A stretch of DNA of 64,000 nt from positions 6,123,449 through 6,187,448 of the forward strand of contig NZ_CP024866.1 of assembly GCF_004136015.1 (NCBI RefSeq). Direction: 5' to 3'. Under the pieces are notes generated by a model that made no database searches, had not been told where the DNA came from, and saw only the letters and a list, made by a program, of their open reading frames with translations. Of the stretch, positions 1 to 7,615 are shown in pieces (positions within the stretch are counted from its first letter, which is position 1; every line of letters begins with the position of its first letter). Both the position numbers and the translations under genes were made by a program. The DNA is from Pseudomonas sp. ACM7 (GTDB lineage Bacteria > Pseudomonadota > Gammaproteobacteria > Pseudomonadales > Pseudomonadaceae).

Positions 1-299
1 TCCGTTTCGCGTGATCAAGCGCCAGTTTGGCTATACGAAAGTGCGCTTTCGTGGCTTGTCGAAAAACATCGCTCAACAGACAACCTTGTTCGCTTTGTCG
101 AATCTGTGGATGGTGCGAAAACGGTTGATGGGTATGGGCGAGGTGCGTCTGTAATGCAGGCTGATCGCCCTGAAGCAGCGCGACTAGAGGAAAGAACCAT
201 GAATTAAGGACAGGAAAGGCCTGTTTTTCGACCGACTCATGATTTTTTGAACCTCAAGCAGAGAGGGCATGAAAAATCGGTGGGTACTTCAGACCTTCC
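1..299 (+). mobile_element. Right end of an IS5-family insertion sequence (partial)
   Basis: The window opens inside an IS. It holds the transposase 3' end (2-154), a noncoding tail, and a terminal sequence at 282-299. Read on the minus strand, that end starts GGAAGGTCTGAAGTACCC, which resembles IS5-family terminal inverted repeats (IS5 itself begins GGAAGGTGCGAATAAG). It is followed by TTAA (300-303), which fits the YTAR target preference of IS5 elements. The other end is outside the window, so the target duplication cannot be confirmed. Confidence 0.75.
2..154 (+). CDS. IS5-family transposase, C-terminal 50 residues (partial)
   Basis: The reading frame is open from the window edge to TAA at 152-154. 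The translation contains FRVIKRQFGYTKVRFRGL, then a segment reading LFALSNLWMVRKRLMG. These are the conserved C-terminal features of IS5-group DDE transposases. The N-terminus and catalytic residues lie to the left of the window, so activity cannot be judged. Confidence 0.8.
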   Translation, partial: PFRVIKRQFGYTKVRFRGLSKNIAQQTTLFALSNLWMVRKRLMGMGEVRL

Positions 300-303
300 T
301 TAA

Positions 304-699
304 CTAATGCACACTGAATTTATTGTTATTTGTCTTTGTATTTTGGTCTACAAGCCACACTGAAGCGCCATCACTGTGCACGGTATTGCATTCTTTTCCA
401 TATTCTTTATAGGTGACGCAGATCACGTCACCCGCCACAGTCCAATTACCTTTAATCTCTGGATAATTAGCAATTTTAATTAACGCGGCTCCGCCAGGAC
501 TCAATGTTTCCGAGAACGGCTCGCCTTTGGCGGTTTTGCTTTTGAGCTCACGACCAATCAACACCTGGTGAATTTCATCCCCGCTTAATTGCTTCGCACC
601 AGCAGGTGCCGGGGTATGGGCATCGTTTGGAATCTGAGGTCCGGAAGAACATCCAGAGAGAAAGAACGCTACAGTAATGGCAGTCAACAACTTACTCAT
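304..699 (-). CDS. Small putative lipoprotein, 131 aa
   Basis: Residues 1-17 form a lipoprotein signal peptide ending in the lipobox LSGC, so the mature protein should be anchored to a membrane. The ATG at 699 is preferred over an upstream in-frame GTG because GAGGTG lies six bases before it. The C-terminal half has two cysteines (in DVICVTYKEYGKEC) and looks like a compact beta domain. This fold type is common in small secreted proteins of unknown role, and I do not recognise the family. The stop codon (304-306) directly abuts the TTAA target of the IS5 element, so the insertion just spared the coding region. It is host chromosome, outside the prophage. Confidence 0.7.
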   Translation of the reverse strand: MSKLLTAITVAFFLSGCSSGPQIPNDAHTPAPAGAKQLSGDEIHQVLIGRELKSKTAKGEPFSETLSPGGAALIKIANYPEIKGNWTVAGDVICVTYKEYGKECNTVHSDGASVWLVDQNTKTNNNKFSVH

Positions 700-794
700 C
701 ACTTCCACCTCTTACAATTTTTTATATTCAGACAACGTAACTTTTAAGGTTAGATAACCCCAAACTGATCAATATATTTTTTGACGATAAGATC

Positions 795-928
795 AATAGC
801 GGCGTCAGCGAGGTGTGCACCATTGCCATGCAATTTTTTGGCGGCAAACAGATTCCTCAACTAGGGTTCTATCGAACCAAAATTGCGCCGACGGTGTTGG
901 CGGGCACTCATCAAGGAGGGGACAGATG
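795..928 (+). pseudogene. Possible short gene remnant
   Basis: An open frame ending at TGA 926-928 reads GVSEVCTIAMQFFGGKQIPQ and then LGFYRTKIAP. It looks like real protein sequence but has no convincing start codon or ribosome binding site. Its last codons overlap the ATG of the next small gene. It may be the 3' remnant of a gene lost during earlier rearrangement next to the tRNA. I do not recognise it. Confidence 0.3.
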
Positions 929-1135
929 ACATCAATTCGTAAGACCGAGCAAACCTATCGCACCTGGTCCAGCCCAATCTTGCTTGAACTCAAGGAGAGA
1001 GAGCACCAGCTGGACGCTGAAGCCCGCCAGGCCCTTCAAAATGTCTTGGTCGAGAGAAGGCTTGTCGATACCGGCAACCCTTCTGGCGAAGATCGACGCG
1101 GCGCTAATCCAGGGGCTAGCGGCCGGGGTCAATAA
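926..1135 (+). CDS. Small hypothetical protein, 69 aa
   Basis: The ATG at 926 follows a strong AAGGAGG five to six bases upstream. The first 45 residues are mainly helical and charged (LELKEREHQLDAEARQAL). The tail then becomes Gly/Arg-rich and low in complexity. From about 1043 another frame reads SIPATLLAKIDAALIQGLAAG, which looks more protein-like. A single-base frameshift near 1040 may therefore have altered the C-terminus. The gene ends 25 bp before the left att repeat and is chromosomal. Function unknown. Confidence 0.45.
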   Translation: MTSIRKTEQTYRTWSSPILLELKEREHQLDAEARQALQNVLVERRLVDTGNPSGEDRRGANPGASGRGQ

Positions 1136-1160
1136 CTGCTACGGGCTAAAAAACAGCAAG

Positions 1161-1275
1161 CCAGAAACAAACAAGGGTTTGCATCAGCTTTCGCCCGCAA
1201 ACCCTTGATTTTAGATGGTGCCCGAAGCCGGAATCGAACCGGCACGCCCTTACGAGCGGGGGATTTTAAGTCCCA
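1161..1275. repeat. Left attachment site (att repeat, 3' tRNA-Leu fragment)
   Basis: These 115 bases are identical to 58946-59060. They hold 60 bases from the 3' end of tRNA-Leu (1216-1275) and the tRNA terminator hairpin (1173-1205, minus strand). Identity stops at 1276, where the tRNA sequence is replaced by phage DNA, and at 1160 on the other side. The tRNA fragment lacks the 5' half and is not functional. Confidence 0.92.
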
Positions 1276-1779
1276 AGGGAAAATCAATCAGGCCGTGCCT
1301 CCCAATAGCTTTTCCGGGTCGCAATCAGGCAAAAAAGGATGCCATGCAGCCCAATGTTTCCGCATACCTCTAAATGATTGCGGCCCGGAAAAACCCATGT
1401 TCAAAGCGAAAAAATGCCCGCTCAGCGCGAGTCGAAACAAATCCACACTATGCCAATGATGCATACATCCACGCGTTCTACTGGTATCGCCTCGACCCCT
1501 AGCACCCCATGCACGCAGTACCAATGTAAGACCTTGTGAAATGGCCGTTTTTACTGGCGCTCGCTGCAATCGAATGCCCACAAGTGCTTACACGTGCGTG
1601 AGAGAGTCACGCAAAAGTCACGCACCCATCTCAGGCATCCTGCCGGCCGCTTATGCAAAAGGAAACTCGCGGACTCCAAAGGAGGTTTTGCGCAAGCCGA
1701 CCCAAAAAAAGTGCCTCCAGGCTTACTAGGCATAAGCGGACACCACAATCGCACCACTCTTACGGCCGAGAGAGAAATG
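1276..1779. other. Phage end next to attL with no gene seen
   Basis: These 504 bases have only short, uncharacteristic open frames. The main visible structure is the inverted repeat TGCGTGA-GAGAG-TCACGCA (1595-1613), with a third half-site TCACGCA at 1618-1624. Such repeats next to an att core could be arm-type integrase or excisionase binding sites, but this is inference. The region could also hold the 3' end of the transcript of the fleN-like gene. Confidence 0.4.
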
Positions 1780-2601
1780 TCACCCTCTCGAATTATGGAC
1801 GAGTCGGTCAACGAAGAACTCCATATGCCCTCTGGGGGTAGCCAGCAAAGGCCAGGCGTCGACCTTTAAAGCGATCTCCTGAAATGCTTGGGCGCACTTG
1901 GAGCGCGGAAAGTGTTCGTAGACTGCTCGCTGCTTCTGCACTGCCCTACGCGCACATACATCGTACGGAACCGCTCCCACATACCGCAGGGTTACGTCGA
2001 GGAAGAGATCGGTGACTTTGGCCAACTTAGCGAACAGCGCGCGACCTTCATTCGGGCTCTGCACCATATTGACCAGCACCCGGAAACGGTCCATTCCGTA
2101 ATCACGATTAAGCAGTTTGATCAGTGTGTAGGCATCGGTGATCGAGGTCGGCTCGTCGCAGACCACCAGTAAGACTTCGTGGGCCGCCCGGACGAGACTG
2201 ACCACCGACGAGCCGATGCCCGCAGCTGTGTCAATCACCAGCACATCGAGACTGTCACCGATTTCACTGAAGGCCTGGATCAGGCCTGCGTGCTGAGTCG
2301 GAGACAAATGCACCATGCTCTGGATGCCTGAAGCCGCGGGGACGATTCGTATCCCGCCCGGACCGCGCAAAAGTACCTCGGATAGCTCACAGCGACCTTC
2401 GATTAAATCGGTAAGCGTGTACTGCGGGGAAAGCCCCAACAGGACATCGATATTCGCCAAGCCAAGATCGCCATCAAGCAATACGACTCGCCTTCCAAAC
2501 TTCGCAAGCGCCAATGAAAGATTCACAGCCACAGTCGTCTTGCCGACGCCGCCCTTTCCGCCGGTCACGGCGATAACTTGCACAGAACGCACACCATCCA
2601 T
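1780..2601 (-). CDS. FleN/FlhG-type flagellar number regulator, prophage copy, 273 aa
   Basis: A MinD/ParA-superfamily ATPase that is close to Pseudomonas FleN over its whole length. Walker A GGKGGVGKT is at residues 14-22, the second aspartate motif LLDGDLGLANIDVLLG at 41-56, and the Walker B-like VIDTAAGIG around 122-130. FleN signatures QSMVHLSP, CDEPTSITDAY and KQRAVYEHFPRSK are all present. FleN dimerises with ATP and restrains the flagellar master activator FleQ. Monotrichous Pseudomonas need it to keep flagellar number low. Normally fleN sits in the fli/flh cluster next to flhF and fliA; here it stands alone inside the prophage, 500 bp from attL. GGAAGG lies about ten bases before the ATG. 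Substitutions relative to typical FleN (for example SSVVSLV for DSVVSFV) suggest divergence from the host copy. Confidence 0.88.
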   Translation of the reverse strand: MDGVRSVQVIAVTGGKGGVGKTTVAVNLSLALAKFGRRVVLLDGDLGLANIDVLLGLSPQYTLTDLIEGRCELSEVLLRGPGGIRIVPAASGIQSMVHLSPTQHAGLIQAFSEIGDSLDVLVIDTAAGIGSSVVSLVRAAHEVLLVVCDEPTSITDAYTLIKLLNRDYGMDRFRVLVNMVQSPNEGRALFAKLAKVTDLFLDVTLRYVGAVPYDVCARRAVQKQRAVYEHFPRSKCAQAFQEIALKVDAWPLLATPRGHMEFFVDRLVHNSRG

Positions 2602-2761
2602 GTTATTGATTACCTTCCATGTGCAACGCGTGCGAGTAGTCGCTAACTATTCCTAGATGCGCAATGGTAGCTGAAAAGTGCAGACACATGGCCACTACAT
2701 GGCAATCACGCGAACCAGAACTGCCACTGCTGCAATGCCCTCATCCGCCGAGTAATCGCCT

Positions 2762-2971
2762 ATGCCCCATTCAGACCTGCTCCCTTCCCTGCTCTTCAAG
2801 ATCAACGAAAACCAACTCGCCCTCGAAGCCGCCATCCTGGAGCTTTCCAACTGGGTCGAGGCTCGCGGTTCGGCTGACGTCGCCGACAACGTACGCGGCG
2901 CTCTGGACACCATCGACAAGAACGAAGAGTTCATCAAGCTGACGCTCGCGGTCCTAATGACGCCGGAGTGA
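2762..2971 (+). CDS. Small conserved helical protein, 69 aa
   Basis: An acidic helical protein with the core LELSNWVEARGSADVADN and the tail NEEFIKLTLAVLM. A recognisable relative at 43739-43963 (TDWVEAQGGHHVA, then NDFVRDALMSLI) has an internal stop, so this family occurs twice in the prophage. No motif indicates function. It lies between the divergently read fleN-like gene and a convergent small gene. Confidence 0.6.
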   Translation: MPHSDLLPSLLFKINENQLALEAAILELSNWVEARGSADVADNVRGALDTIDKNEEFIKLTLAVLMTPE

Positions 2972-3012
2972 CTGCTATCGGCTGGGAATTCAACCGGTCA
3001 CTGCACCTGGCA

Positions 3013-3249
3013 TCAACTGGGTTGATCGACGACCCTAATCTGCGCCAGCCCTACCAGCTCAGCCTGCTCTAAAATCTCCTCCGGCGTCGCGTCCGCAGTG
3101 GGCATGATCAGGCTGTTCTCTCCATCCCCAAAATGCAGCTGTAGCAGGTGCATTGCCGCCTCATGGACGGGCAGCTGAGGCTGCTTTAATTCGAACATGT
3201 ATGTGCGAGGCTCGCCATTGAACAGGTATTCCAAGGTGAAGTTGCGCAT
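3013..3249 (-). CDS. Hypothetical protein, 78 aa
   Basis: The ATG at 3249 has GAGGA about eight bases upstream. The sequence starts MRNFTLEYLFNGEPRTYMFE and looks like a small alpha/beta domain; the acidic C-terminus contains ATPEEILEQAE. It converges on the 2762 gene and diverges from the SOS-boxed gene. Family not recognised. Confidence 0.55.
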   Translation of the reverse strand: MRNFTLEYLFNGEPRTYMFELKQPQLPVHEAAMHLLQLHFGDGENSLIMPTADATPEEILEQAELVGLAQIRVVDQPS

Positions 3250-3391
3250 GGGGACATCCTCATAATGGGAGAAGTACAGCCAACTATCCTGACCTAATGG
3301 TCAGTTTTTAGCTCAAGTGTTCCACCGACCGTACACCTTTCATAACCTACGGTTCGTCGCCTCACCCTCGCCCGATCCCGCCCGCCTCGAC

Positions 3392-3411
3392 TACTGTATA
3401 TGCGAACAGTA
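3392..3411. promoter_or_regulatory. LexA (SOS) box
   Basis: TACTGTATATGCGAACAGTA matches the TACTGTATATNNANACAGTA-type SOS consensus, with both CTG and CAG half-sites and the correct ten-base centre. It ends eleven bases before the ATG at 3422. The gene should therefore be repressed by host LexA and switched on by DNA damage. Confidence 0.82.
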
Positions 3412-3421
3412 TCGATAAGGC

Positions 3422-3772
3422 ATGGCCGTGGACCCGTACGAAATCGAAGACACCTCCGACTGGCTGGGCTGCCCCACCGAACTTGAAACGTGCACCCACT
3501 ATTTGCGCATGCTGGAAAACGAGGTCCAAGAACTAAACCTGCACCTTCGGAAGGCGCGAGAGGATATCTTCGGCCTGGTGCAGATGTATGACGAAGCGAT
3601 CACGCAACGAGACGACGCAATGAGCAATCTTCGGGAGAGGTCAGCTCAACTGGCAAGCGTCCGAAAGGAATTGTACAACCTCGAAATCTCGGCCAGAGGT
3701 CACAAACGCGAGGCTGAGCGGCTCAAGGGAATGCTGGAGGGCCTGACGCCCCGGCCCAAAACGATCATTTAG
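3422..3772 (+). CDS. SOS-controlled coiled-coil protein, 116 aa
   Basis: Residues 20-100 form an almost uninterrupted charged helix with heptad character (CTHYLRMLENEVQELNLHLR, later REAERL-type repeats). There is no signal peptide or membrane segment, so it is a cytoplasmic coiled-coil protein. The LexA box immediately upstream (3392-3411) predicts DNA-damage induction, the same signal that induces many prophages. The length and sequence do not match YebG, SulA or DinI as I know them. Possible roles are an inhibitor of host division or an aid to prophage induction; both are guesses. Confidence 0.65.
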   Translation: MAVDPYEIEDTSDWLGCPTELETCTHYLRMLENEVQELNLHLRKAREDIFGLVQMYDEAITQRDDAMSNLRERSAQLASVRKELYNLEISARGHKREAERLKGMLEGLTPRPKTII

Positions 3773-3865
3773 GTTCGACATACAGTTGCAATAATTACTA
3801 TGCAATGTCTACGAAATGGCTATCATCCCCCCCCACTCGATCATATTCTCCACGGAAGGTTCCCC

Positions 3866-4225
3866 ATGAGTCGCTTTCTTATCGCCTGCGCCGTATTTTC
3901 CTGCTCTGCTGCCCATGGTGCTGACTCTATTATCTTGCCCTCGCATTCACTCAGCCAAGACTCGACCGTTTCAATCAGCCAAGCCGACCAAACCCGAATC
4001 GTCATCACGAAAAGGGACTTTGGGGATTACAAGACGTACGTAAAGCTAGAATTTAATTGCGCTGATTCCACTGTTCGTTACCTTGGATCTAGCGCTAGTC
4101 CTACCGGTTTCGACGCAGGGCTGCAGGATAAATATTTTTCGAAAGTGGGTGAGACCTTCGTGCCTCCTTCCCTGCTGTCTGAGGCATGCAAGGACACAAC
4201 AAGCACGCTCACCGCTTCACAGTAA
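3866..4225 (+). CDS. Secreted hypothetical protein, 119 aa
   Basis: The ATG at 3866 is chosen because GGAAGG precedes it and because it gives a clean Sec signal peptide (MSRFLIACAVFSCSAAHG, cleavage likely after AHGA). The mature part is about 100 residues with two cysteines (FNCAD and SEACKD) that could form a periplasmic disulfide. No family is recognised. It lies at the edge of the lysis genes and is probably lysogenic cargo. Confidence 0.6.
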   Translation: MSRFLIACAVFSCSAAHGADSIILPSHSLSQDSTVSISQADQTRIVITKRDFGDYKTYVKLEFNCADSTVRYLGSSASPTGFDAGLQDKYFSKVGETFVPPSLLSEACKDTTSTLTASQ

Positions 4226-4251
4226 GATACCCCCCTGTCTCATCCCGATCG

Positions 4252-4770
4252 TCATCGCGACAATTCTCGCACGTAGGTTTGGCACGCACGCAGCGCGATC
4301 AATCCCTGATCGCCGGCGTCGGTAATGGCGACAATTCGTTGAGCATGCGCTTGGTCAAGTCGGGCGCGCGCTCCTCCATGAACCACGCTGCCGGCCGCGG
4401 CACCGGTTGGCACTGCGTAGCCACTGGCTGTATCCGCTGTGTCGAGAAGGACTGACAACCGCAAATCAGAAGTGGCAAGGCGATCGCGCAGGCGAGCCTG
4501 ATTGGATTGAGCATTGGTCAGTTCCTTGTAGTGATTTTCGTCGCTGGCCGACAGACGCTGTTCGAGCGCCAAACGCTTTTGCTGATCGGCACGAAGCTGG
4601 GCAGCGGCCGCGTTGCTTATGGCGGTCAGGTCGTCCTGATGCAGGCCAGCCTGCTCGGCGAGCTGCTTACCGTAGCGCCAGTCCTGTACCTTCCAGGCGG
4701 ATGTCGCGGTGCCGGCCATCAGAACCAGAATCAGCGCCAGCAGACCGATCAACTTTTGCGCCAGCGTCAT
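4252..4770 (-). CDS. Rz: Rz-like inner-membrane spanin, 172 aa
   Basis: One N-terminal membrane segment (about residues 7-26, IGLLALILVLMAGTATSAW) precedes a long helical periplasmic domain rich in Q, A and R. This is the layout of Rz i-spanins, which bridge to Rz1 and fuse the inner and outer membranes at the end of lysis. The ATG at 4770 overlaps the endolysin stop codon (TGATG). Rz1 is nested in another frame at 4299-4514, as in phage lambda. Confidence 0.85.
   Translation of the reverse strand: MTLAQKLIGLLALILVLMAGTATSAWKVQDWRYGKQLAEQAGLHQDDLTAISNAAAAQLRADQQKRLALEQRLSASDENHYKELTNAQSNQARLRDRLATSDLRLSVLLDTADTASGYAVPTGAAAGSVVHGGARARLDQAHAQRIVAITDAGDQGLIALRACQTYVRELSR
4299..4514 (-). CDS. 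Rz1: Rz1-like outer-membrane spanin lipoprotein, nested in Rz, 71 aa
   Basis: A short lipoprotein signal ends in LLICGC (lipobox), followed by a proline-containing stretch (QPVATQCQPVPRPAAW), as expected of Rz1. The gene is wholly contained in the Rz gene in a different frame and has AAGGAAC upstream. Together with Rz it should form the two-component spanin. Confidence 0.85.
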   Translation of the reverse strand: MLNPIRLACAIALPLLICGCQSFSTQRIQPVATQCQPVPRPAAWFMEERAPDLTKRMLNELSPLPTPAIRD

Positions 4771-5195
4771 CACGGCACATCCTTGAAGAAGACGTGACCG
4801 CCCAGTTTGAGGGTCTGCTTCGCCTTCGCCGCCCAGGCCGGCGCCTTCGGCATTGCGGTGGCGTAGTAGTGCGTTGCGCCGCCGGTGGGATCAGGAACCT
4901 TGCTGTCAATGACCTGATCGGCAGCGATGCGCGCCTGAGCCAGCTCGCGGAACGGGATCTGCTTCAGCCCGATCAGAAACTGGTAGTTCGGGTCTGTCTT
5001 ATTCCAGCAACTGAACTGATAGGGCTTCTGGCACACACCAGCATAACCCTCACCCCACCATGGCTTTTCCTTTCCATCGAAAACGCGATTGCGGATCGTC
5101 CAGGCCACGGCCACTTGGCCGGCCGACGTTTCGCCGCGAGACTCACCCCATAGCGTTCGCGCGAGTATGTCGCGGTCTTTTTCGGTAACTGGCAT
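4770..5195 (-). CDS. SleB-type cell wall hydrolase (endolysin), 141 aa
   Basis: Matches the cell-wall hydrolase SleB family: RTLWGESRGE carries the catalytic glutamate region, AWTIRNRV and THYYAT follow, and FSCWNKTDPNY is a family hallmark. It should cleave peptidoglycan, probably as a lytic transglycosylase. There is no signal peptide, so it needs holin for release. The ATG at 5195 has GGAG seven bases upstream and is preferred to the GTG just before it. The order endolysin-Rz/Rz1 is conserved here, but the holins lie 26 kb away. Confidence 0.87.
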   Translation of the reverse strand: MPVTEKDRDILARTLWGESRGETSAGQVAVAWTIRNRVFDGKEKPWWGEGYAGVCQKPYQFSCWNKTDPNYQFLIGLKQIPFRELAQARIAADQVIDSKVPDPTGGATHYYATAMPKAPAWAAKAKQTLKLGGHVFFKDVP

Positions 5196-5209
5196 CACTT
5201 TTCTCCAGG

Positions 5210-5237
5210 CAAAAAAAATCCCGCTCGATGGCGGGGC
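5210..5237 (-). terminator. Hairpin with U-tract between tail fibre and endolysin genes
   Basis: On the minus strand the hairpin CCCCGCCATCGAGCGGGA is followed by eight T residues. It lies just upstream of the endolysin ribosome binding site, so late transcription must read through it, probably with antitermination. Confidence 0.65.
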
Positions 5238-5256
5238 TCTGTGCTGCTTTGTCGCT

Positions 5257-5976
5257 CTACATCAGGTCAGCGGATCGAGCCTCTGGGTCAGCAACAATGA
5301 CCGGCACGACCGGCTCTGTCGGCCAAACCGGCGCGGCGTACCAAGTCGGCTGCACGGTGACCTTGCCCAGGGCGAACTTGTAGGTTTTCCACGCTTTGAG
5401 ATTGATCAGCAGCGCGGCCTGCTCTGCTTCATCCGCCTCAGTGGCATCCCCGGCGTCAATGCCATATCCGAGCGTGTTGACGCGGTCCTGAATACGGGCG
5501 ATCTGCAAGACGGCCTTGGCGTTCTTGGCGGCGAGCATGGCTTTGGCCTCGGCCAGCTGTGCCGCCGCCGAAGTCGCCGCTTTCATTTCGGCGGTGATCA
5601 GCAATGACCAATCGATCTCTCCAGCTACCGGCTCGCGAGGAGATGGCAGGGGCTCAGGTGATTCGGAAGGGGGATCATTCGGGAGCGGCTGAGGGAACTG
5701 TATTACGCCGTTGGGCACACTCAGCAACGGCACAGGGAAGGCCTGTTCCGGACTGTAGTTCCATGGGTTAGGCAGAATAAGCGAAAGGGTCAGTTCGCCA
5801 TTCGTTCGCTCAACCTGACTGGCAAACCACGCCGAGTTTATTGCCAGGAGAGGAAGCGTGTCGCCCTCACCGATGGCGGAAAAGTCGAAGGACGCCCCAT
5901 TCAAAATAAGGACATCGTCGGCCCGGAGTGCATACAGCGATTCATCAAGCCGAACCGGAACAAGTTTGATATTCAT
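5257..5976 (-). CDS. Tail fibre assembly-like protein, 239 aa
   Basis: The C-terminal part (AWKTYKFALGKVTVQPTW, then AAPVWP) resembles phage tail fibre assembly/chaperone (Tfa-like) proteins. They end in a helical region followed by a Trp-Pro motif. The middle is proline- and serine-rich (about residues 95-115) and links a beta-type N-terminus to a helical alanine-rich segment. It follows the fibre gene, the usual place for such a chaperone. Confidence 0.6.
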   Translation of the reverse strand: MNIKLVPVRLDESLYALRADDVLILNGASFDFSAIGEGDTLPLLAINSAWFASQVERTNGELTLSLILPNPWNYSPEQAFPVPLLSVPNGVIQFPQPLPNDPPSESPEPLPSPREPVAGEIDWSLLITAEMKAATSAAAQLAEAKAMLAAKNAKAVLQIARIQDRVNTLGYGIDAGDATEADEAEQAALLINLKAWKTYKFALGKVTVQPTWYAAPVWPTEPVVPVIVADPEARSADLM

Positions 5977-5977
5977 A

Positions 5978-6910
5978 TCAGTACCACCTGCCTATTGCAT
6001 GCACGTTTAAGACAAAGGCGCCAGCACCCGTAGTCCCCGAGGTGGCGGCGAGCCATGCGCTCAAGGTACTTAAAGTGGGTGCCGTTACGTTAGTTACCCA
6101 TGCCGACCGGGTAGAAATATCCTGATCTACAAGCTGGGCATAGAGTTTTGGCGTTGCAGCAAATCCACCAGGCAAAGAAGCGGTCACGTTTAAATATCGG
6201 ACGCCTGTTCCTGCGGTCCAACTAAGCGCCGGGTAGCTAATAGACTGCGAGGTCAGCATGAGCCCGTTGGCAAACTTCCAGACCTCTCCCGTCGCGTTGC
6301 TTACATACTCCATCAGCGCGCCAGTTGGCGTTCCACCAGATTGCGAAACGGACCCAAGAATCGCCGCAGCAGCGAGCTTTGTGGCGGTACCTGTCGCGTT
6401 GCCCGTCCCTCCCTGGGCGATGCTCAGCGCAGTCGTGAGCCCAGACAGAGAAGTGATATCTGCGTTCGCTCCCGACTTTGCGGCGACCAATGTAGAACGC
6501 GCACCAGCTGCATCCGTGTCATTGAGAAGCCCTTGGGCGAACGGTGCAAGGTCGGTGATCCCGGTCCCTCCTTTGCTCGGCGGCAGGACATCGTAGTTGC
6601 CGGTCGTACCGAGTGCAGCCAACTTGGCGCCATAGGTATTGACCAAGGCTCTCAGCGAATCGGCCGAATCCTTCACGTAGCCTTGCAGCGGCGCCAGCGC
6701 GTAACCGCCTGCACCGTTGGTTGCGCCCTGATAGTTCGGCGAGATCGACATCGCCGTGTCGCTGGCAATGTTGGTCACCTCGTACCAGCCGCCGTCGGGA
6801 CCGCGAAAACCATCGCCCACGCGGCCATTGGCTATAAAAGCGGTGCCGGTGCCGATCACGGCATTGGAATTTAGGACGACCGAAACCGTCCCGGCTTTAT
6901 ACCAAGGCAT
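5978..6910 (-). CDS. Tail fibre protein, 310 aa
   Basis: The N-terminus (MPWYKAGTVSVVLNSNAVIG, then GTAFI) is typical of the attachment domain of Pseudomonas phage fibres. The middle has the recurrent fibre motif PPSKGGTGITD and a second copy AQGGTGNATG, characteristic of trimeric beta fibres. The C-terminus (ending HAIGRWY) is probably the receptor-binding tip. It is followed by the assembly protein. Confidence 0.75.
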   Translation of the reverse strand: MPWYKAGTVSVVLNSNAVIGTGTAFIANGRVGDGFRGPDGGWYEVTNIASDTAMSISPNYQGATNGAGGYALAPLQGYVKDSADSLRALVNTYGAKLAALGTTGNYDVLPPSKGGTGITDLAPFAQGLLNDTDAAGARSTLVAAKSGANADITSLSGLTTALSIAQGGTGNATGTATKLAAAAILGSVSQSGGTPTGALMEYVSNATGEVWKFANGLMLTSQSISYPALSWTAGTGVRYLNVTASLPGGFAATPKLYAQLVDQDISTRSAWVTNVTAPTLSTLSAWLAATSGTTGAGAFVLNVHAIGRWY

Positions 6911-6934
6911 GGAGTACTTCCTATTCGAAGGTGT

Positions 6935-7615
6935 TTAGACGGCGAGCTTTGCGAACACGGCCGGCATGAAGAAGGCAAACGGGTTGGAGAACCCGTCGGT
7001 AACGGCGTACAGCGTACCGGTGCTGAAACTCCACAAAGTTTTAACAAGGCGACCGGACCCAGATCCCGTCAGCATGTTCATGCCGAAGGTATTGATAAGC
7101 ATGTATTCGTTTTCTGGAAAGTTGAACGACACGGTGTAAAAACTTCGGGTGCTGCCCGTGGCGGTAGTTTCAGATCGGACATAGGTCCAGGTCTGGAACG
7201 CTCGAGTGAACAGTGCCGTCGGAGTTCCTGAATCGAAAAGAAGCTTTGAATCACCGTCCCAAAGCCGCATCCCGTATGAAGCAACCGGCTGCGCGCCGAA
7301 GGTCGCGGCGAAGTACCGCCCGTTCGGTTGATTGGTATTCACGTCGTACGCTCGGACATAGAAGCCGGTCCAGTTGCCAGCTGATCCAATCACCTGCATG
7401 GCGGTGAGTCCCGCCACCCCGCCGGTATCCGGCCGGCAAAACACCAGAGGTGGCTCTTGACTAGTGATGACGCGCGGAAAGGAAGTGGAGGATCCAAGTC
7501 CGGACTCCTGCGTCGGCGCATAGCGGCCGCTACAGATGACGTTCAACCTGGAAAATTCCGAGTCGATCACCACTTGATTACTGTTGTTGACGAAGCTGAG
7601 TCCGTACGACGCCAT
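6935..7615 (-). CDS. Putative tail tip/fibre protein, 226 aa
   Basis: Starts MASYGLSFVNNSNQVVIDSE and is rich in beta-forming, Ser/Thr/Gly/aromatic residues, as in small tail-tip proteins. Its start overlaps the stop of the 7615-7938 gene, indicating coupled translation. The opening of the two proteins is related (MASYGLSFVNNSNQVVID, MAHGMRIWGADGVLQVDE), so they may share a domain and form one adhesin complex. The function is inferred from position. Confidence 0.6.
   Translation of the reverse strand: MASYGLSFVNNSNQVVIDSEFSRLNVICSGRYAPTQESGLGSSTSFPRVITSQEPPLVFCRPDTGGVAGLTAMQVIGSAGNWTGFYVRAYDVNTNQPNGRYFAATFGAQPVASYGMRLWDGDSKLLFDSGTPTALFTRAFQTWTYVRSETTATGSTRSFYTVSFNFPENEYMLINTFGMNMLTGSGSGRLVKTLWSFSTGTLYAVTDGFSNPFAFFMPAVFAKLAV

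Noticed and set aside
1288..1581. A 97-codon minus-strand frame next to attL
   Set aside because: It begins without a ribosome binding site and has no protein-like composition, so the region is listed as having no gene.
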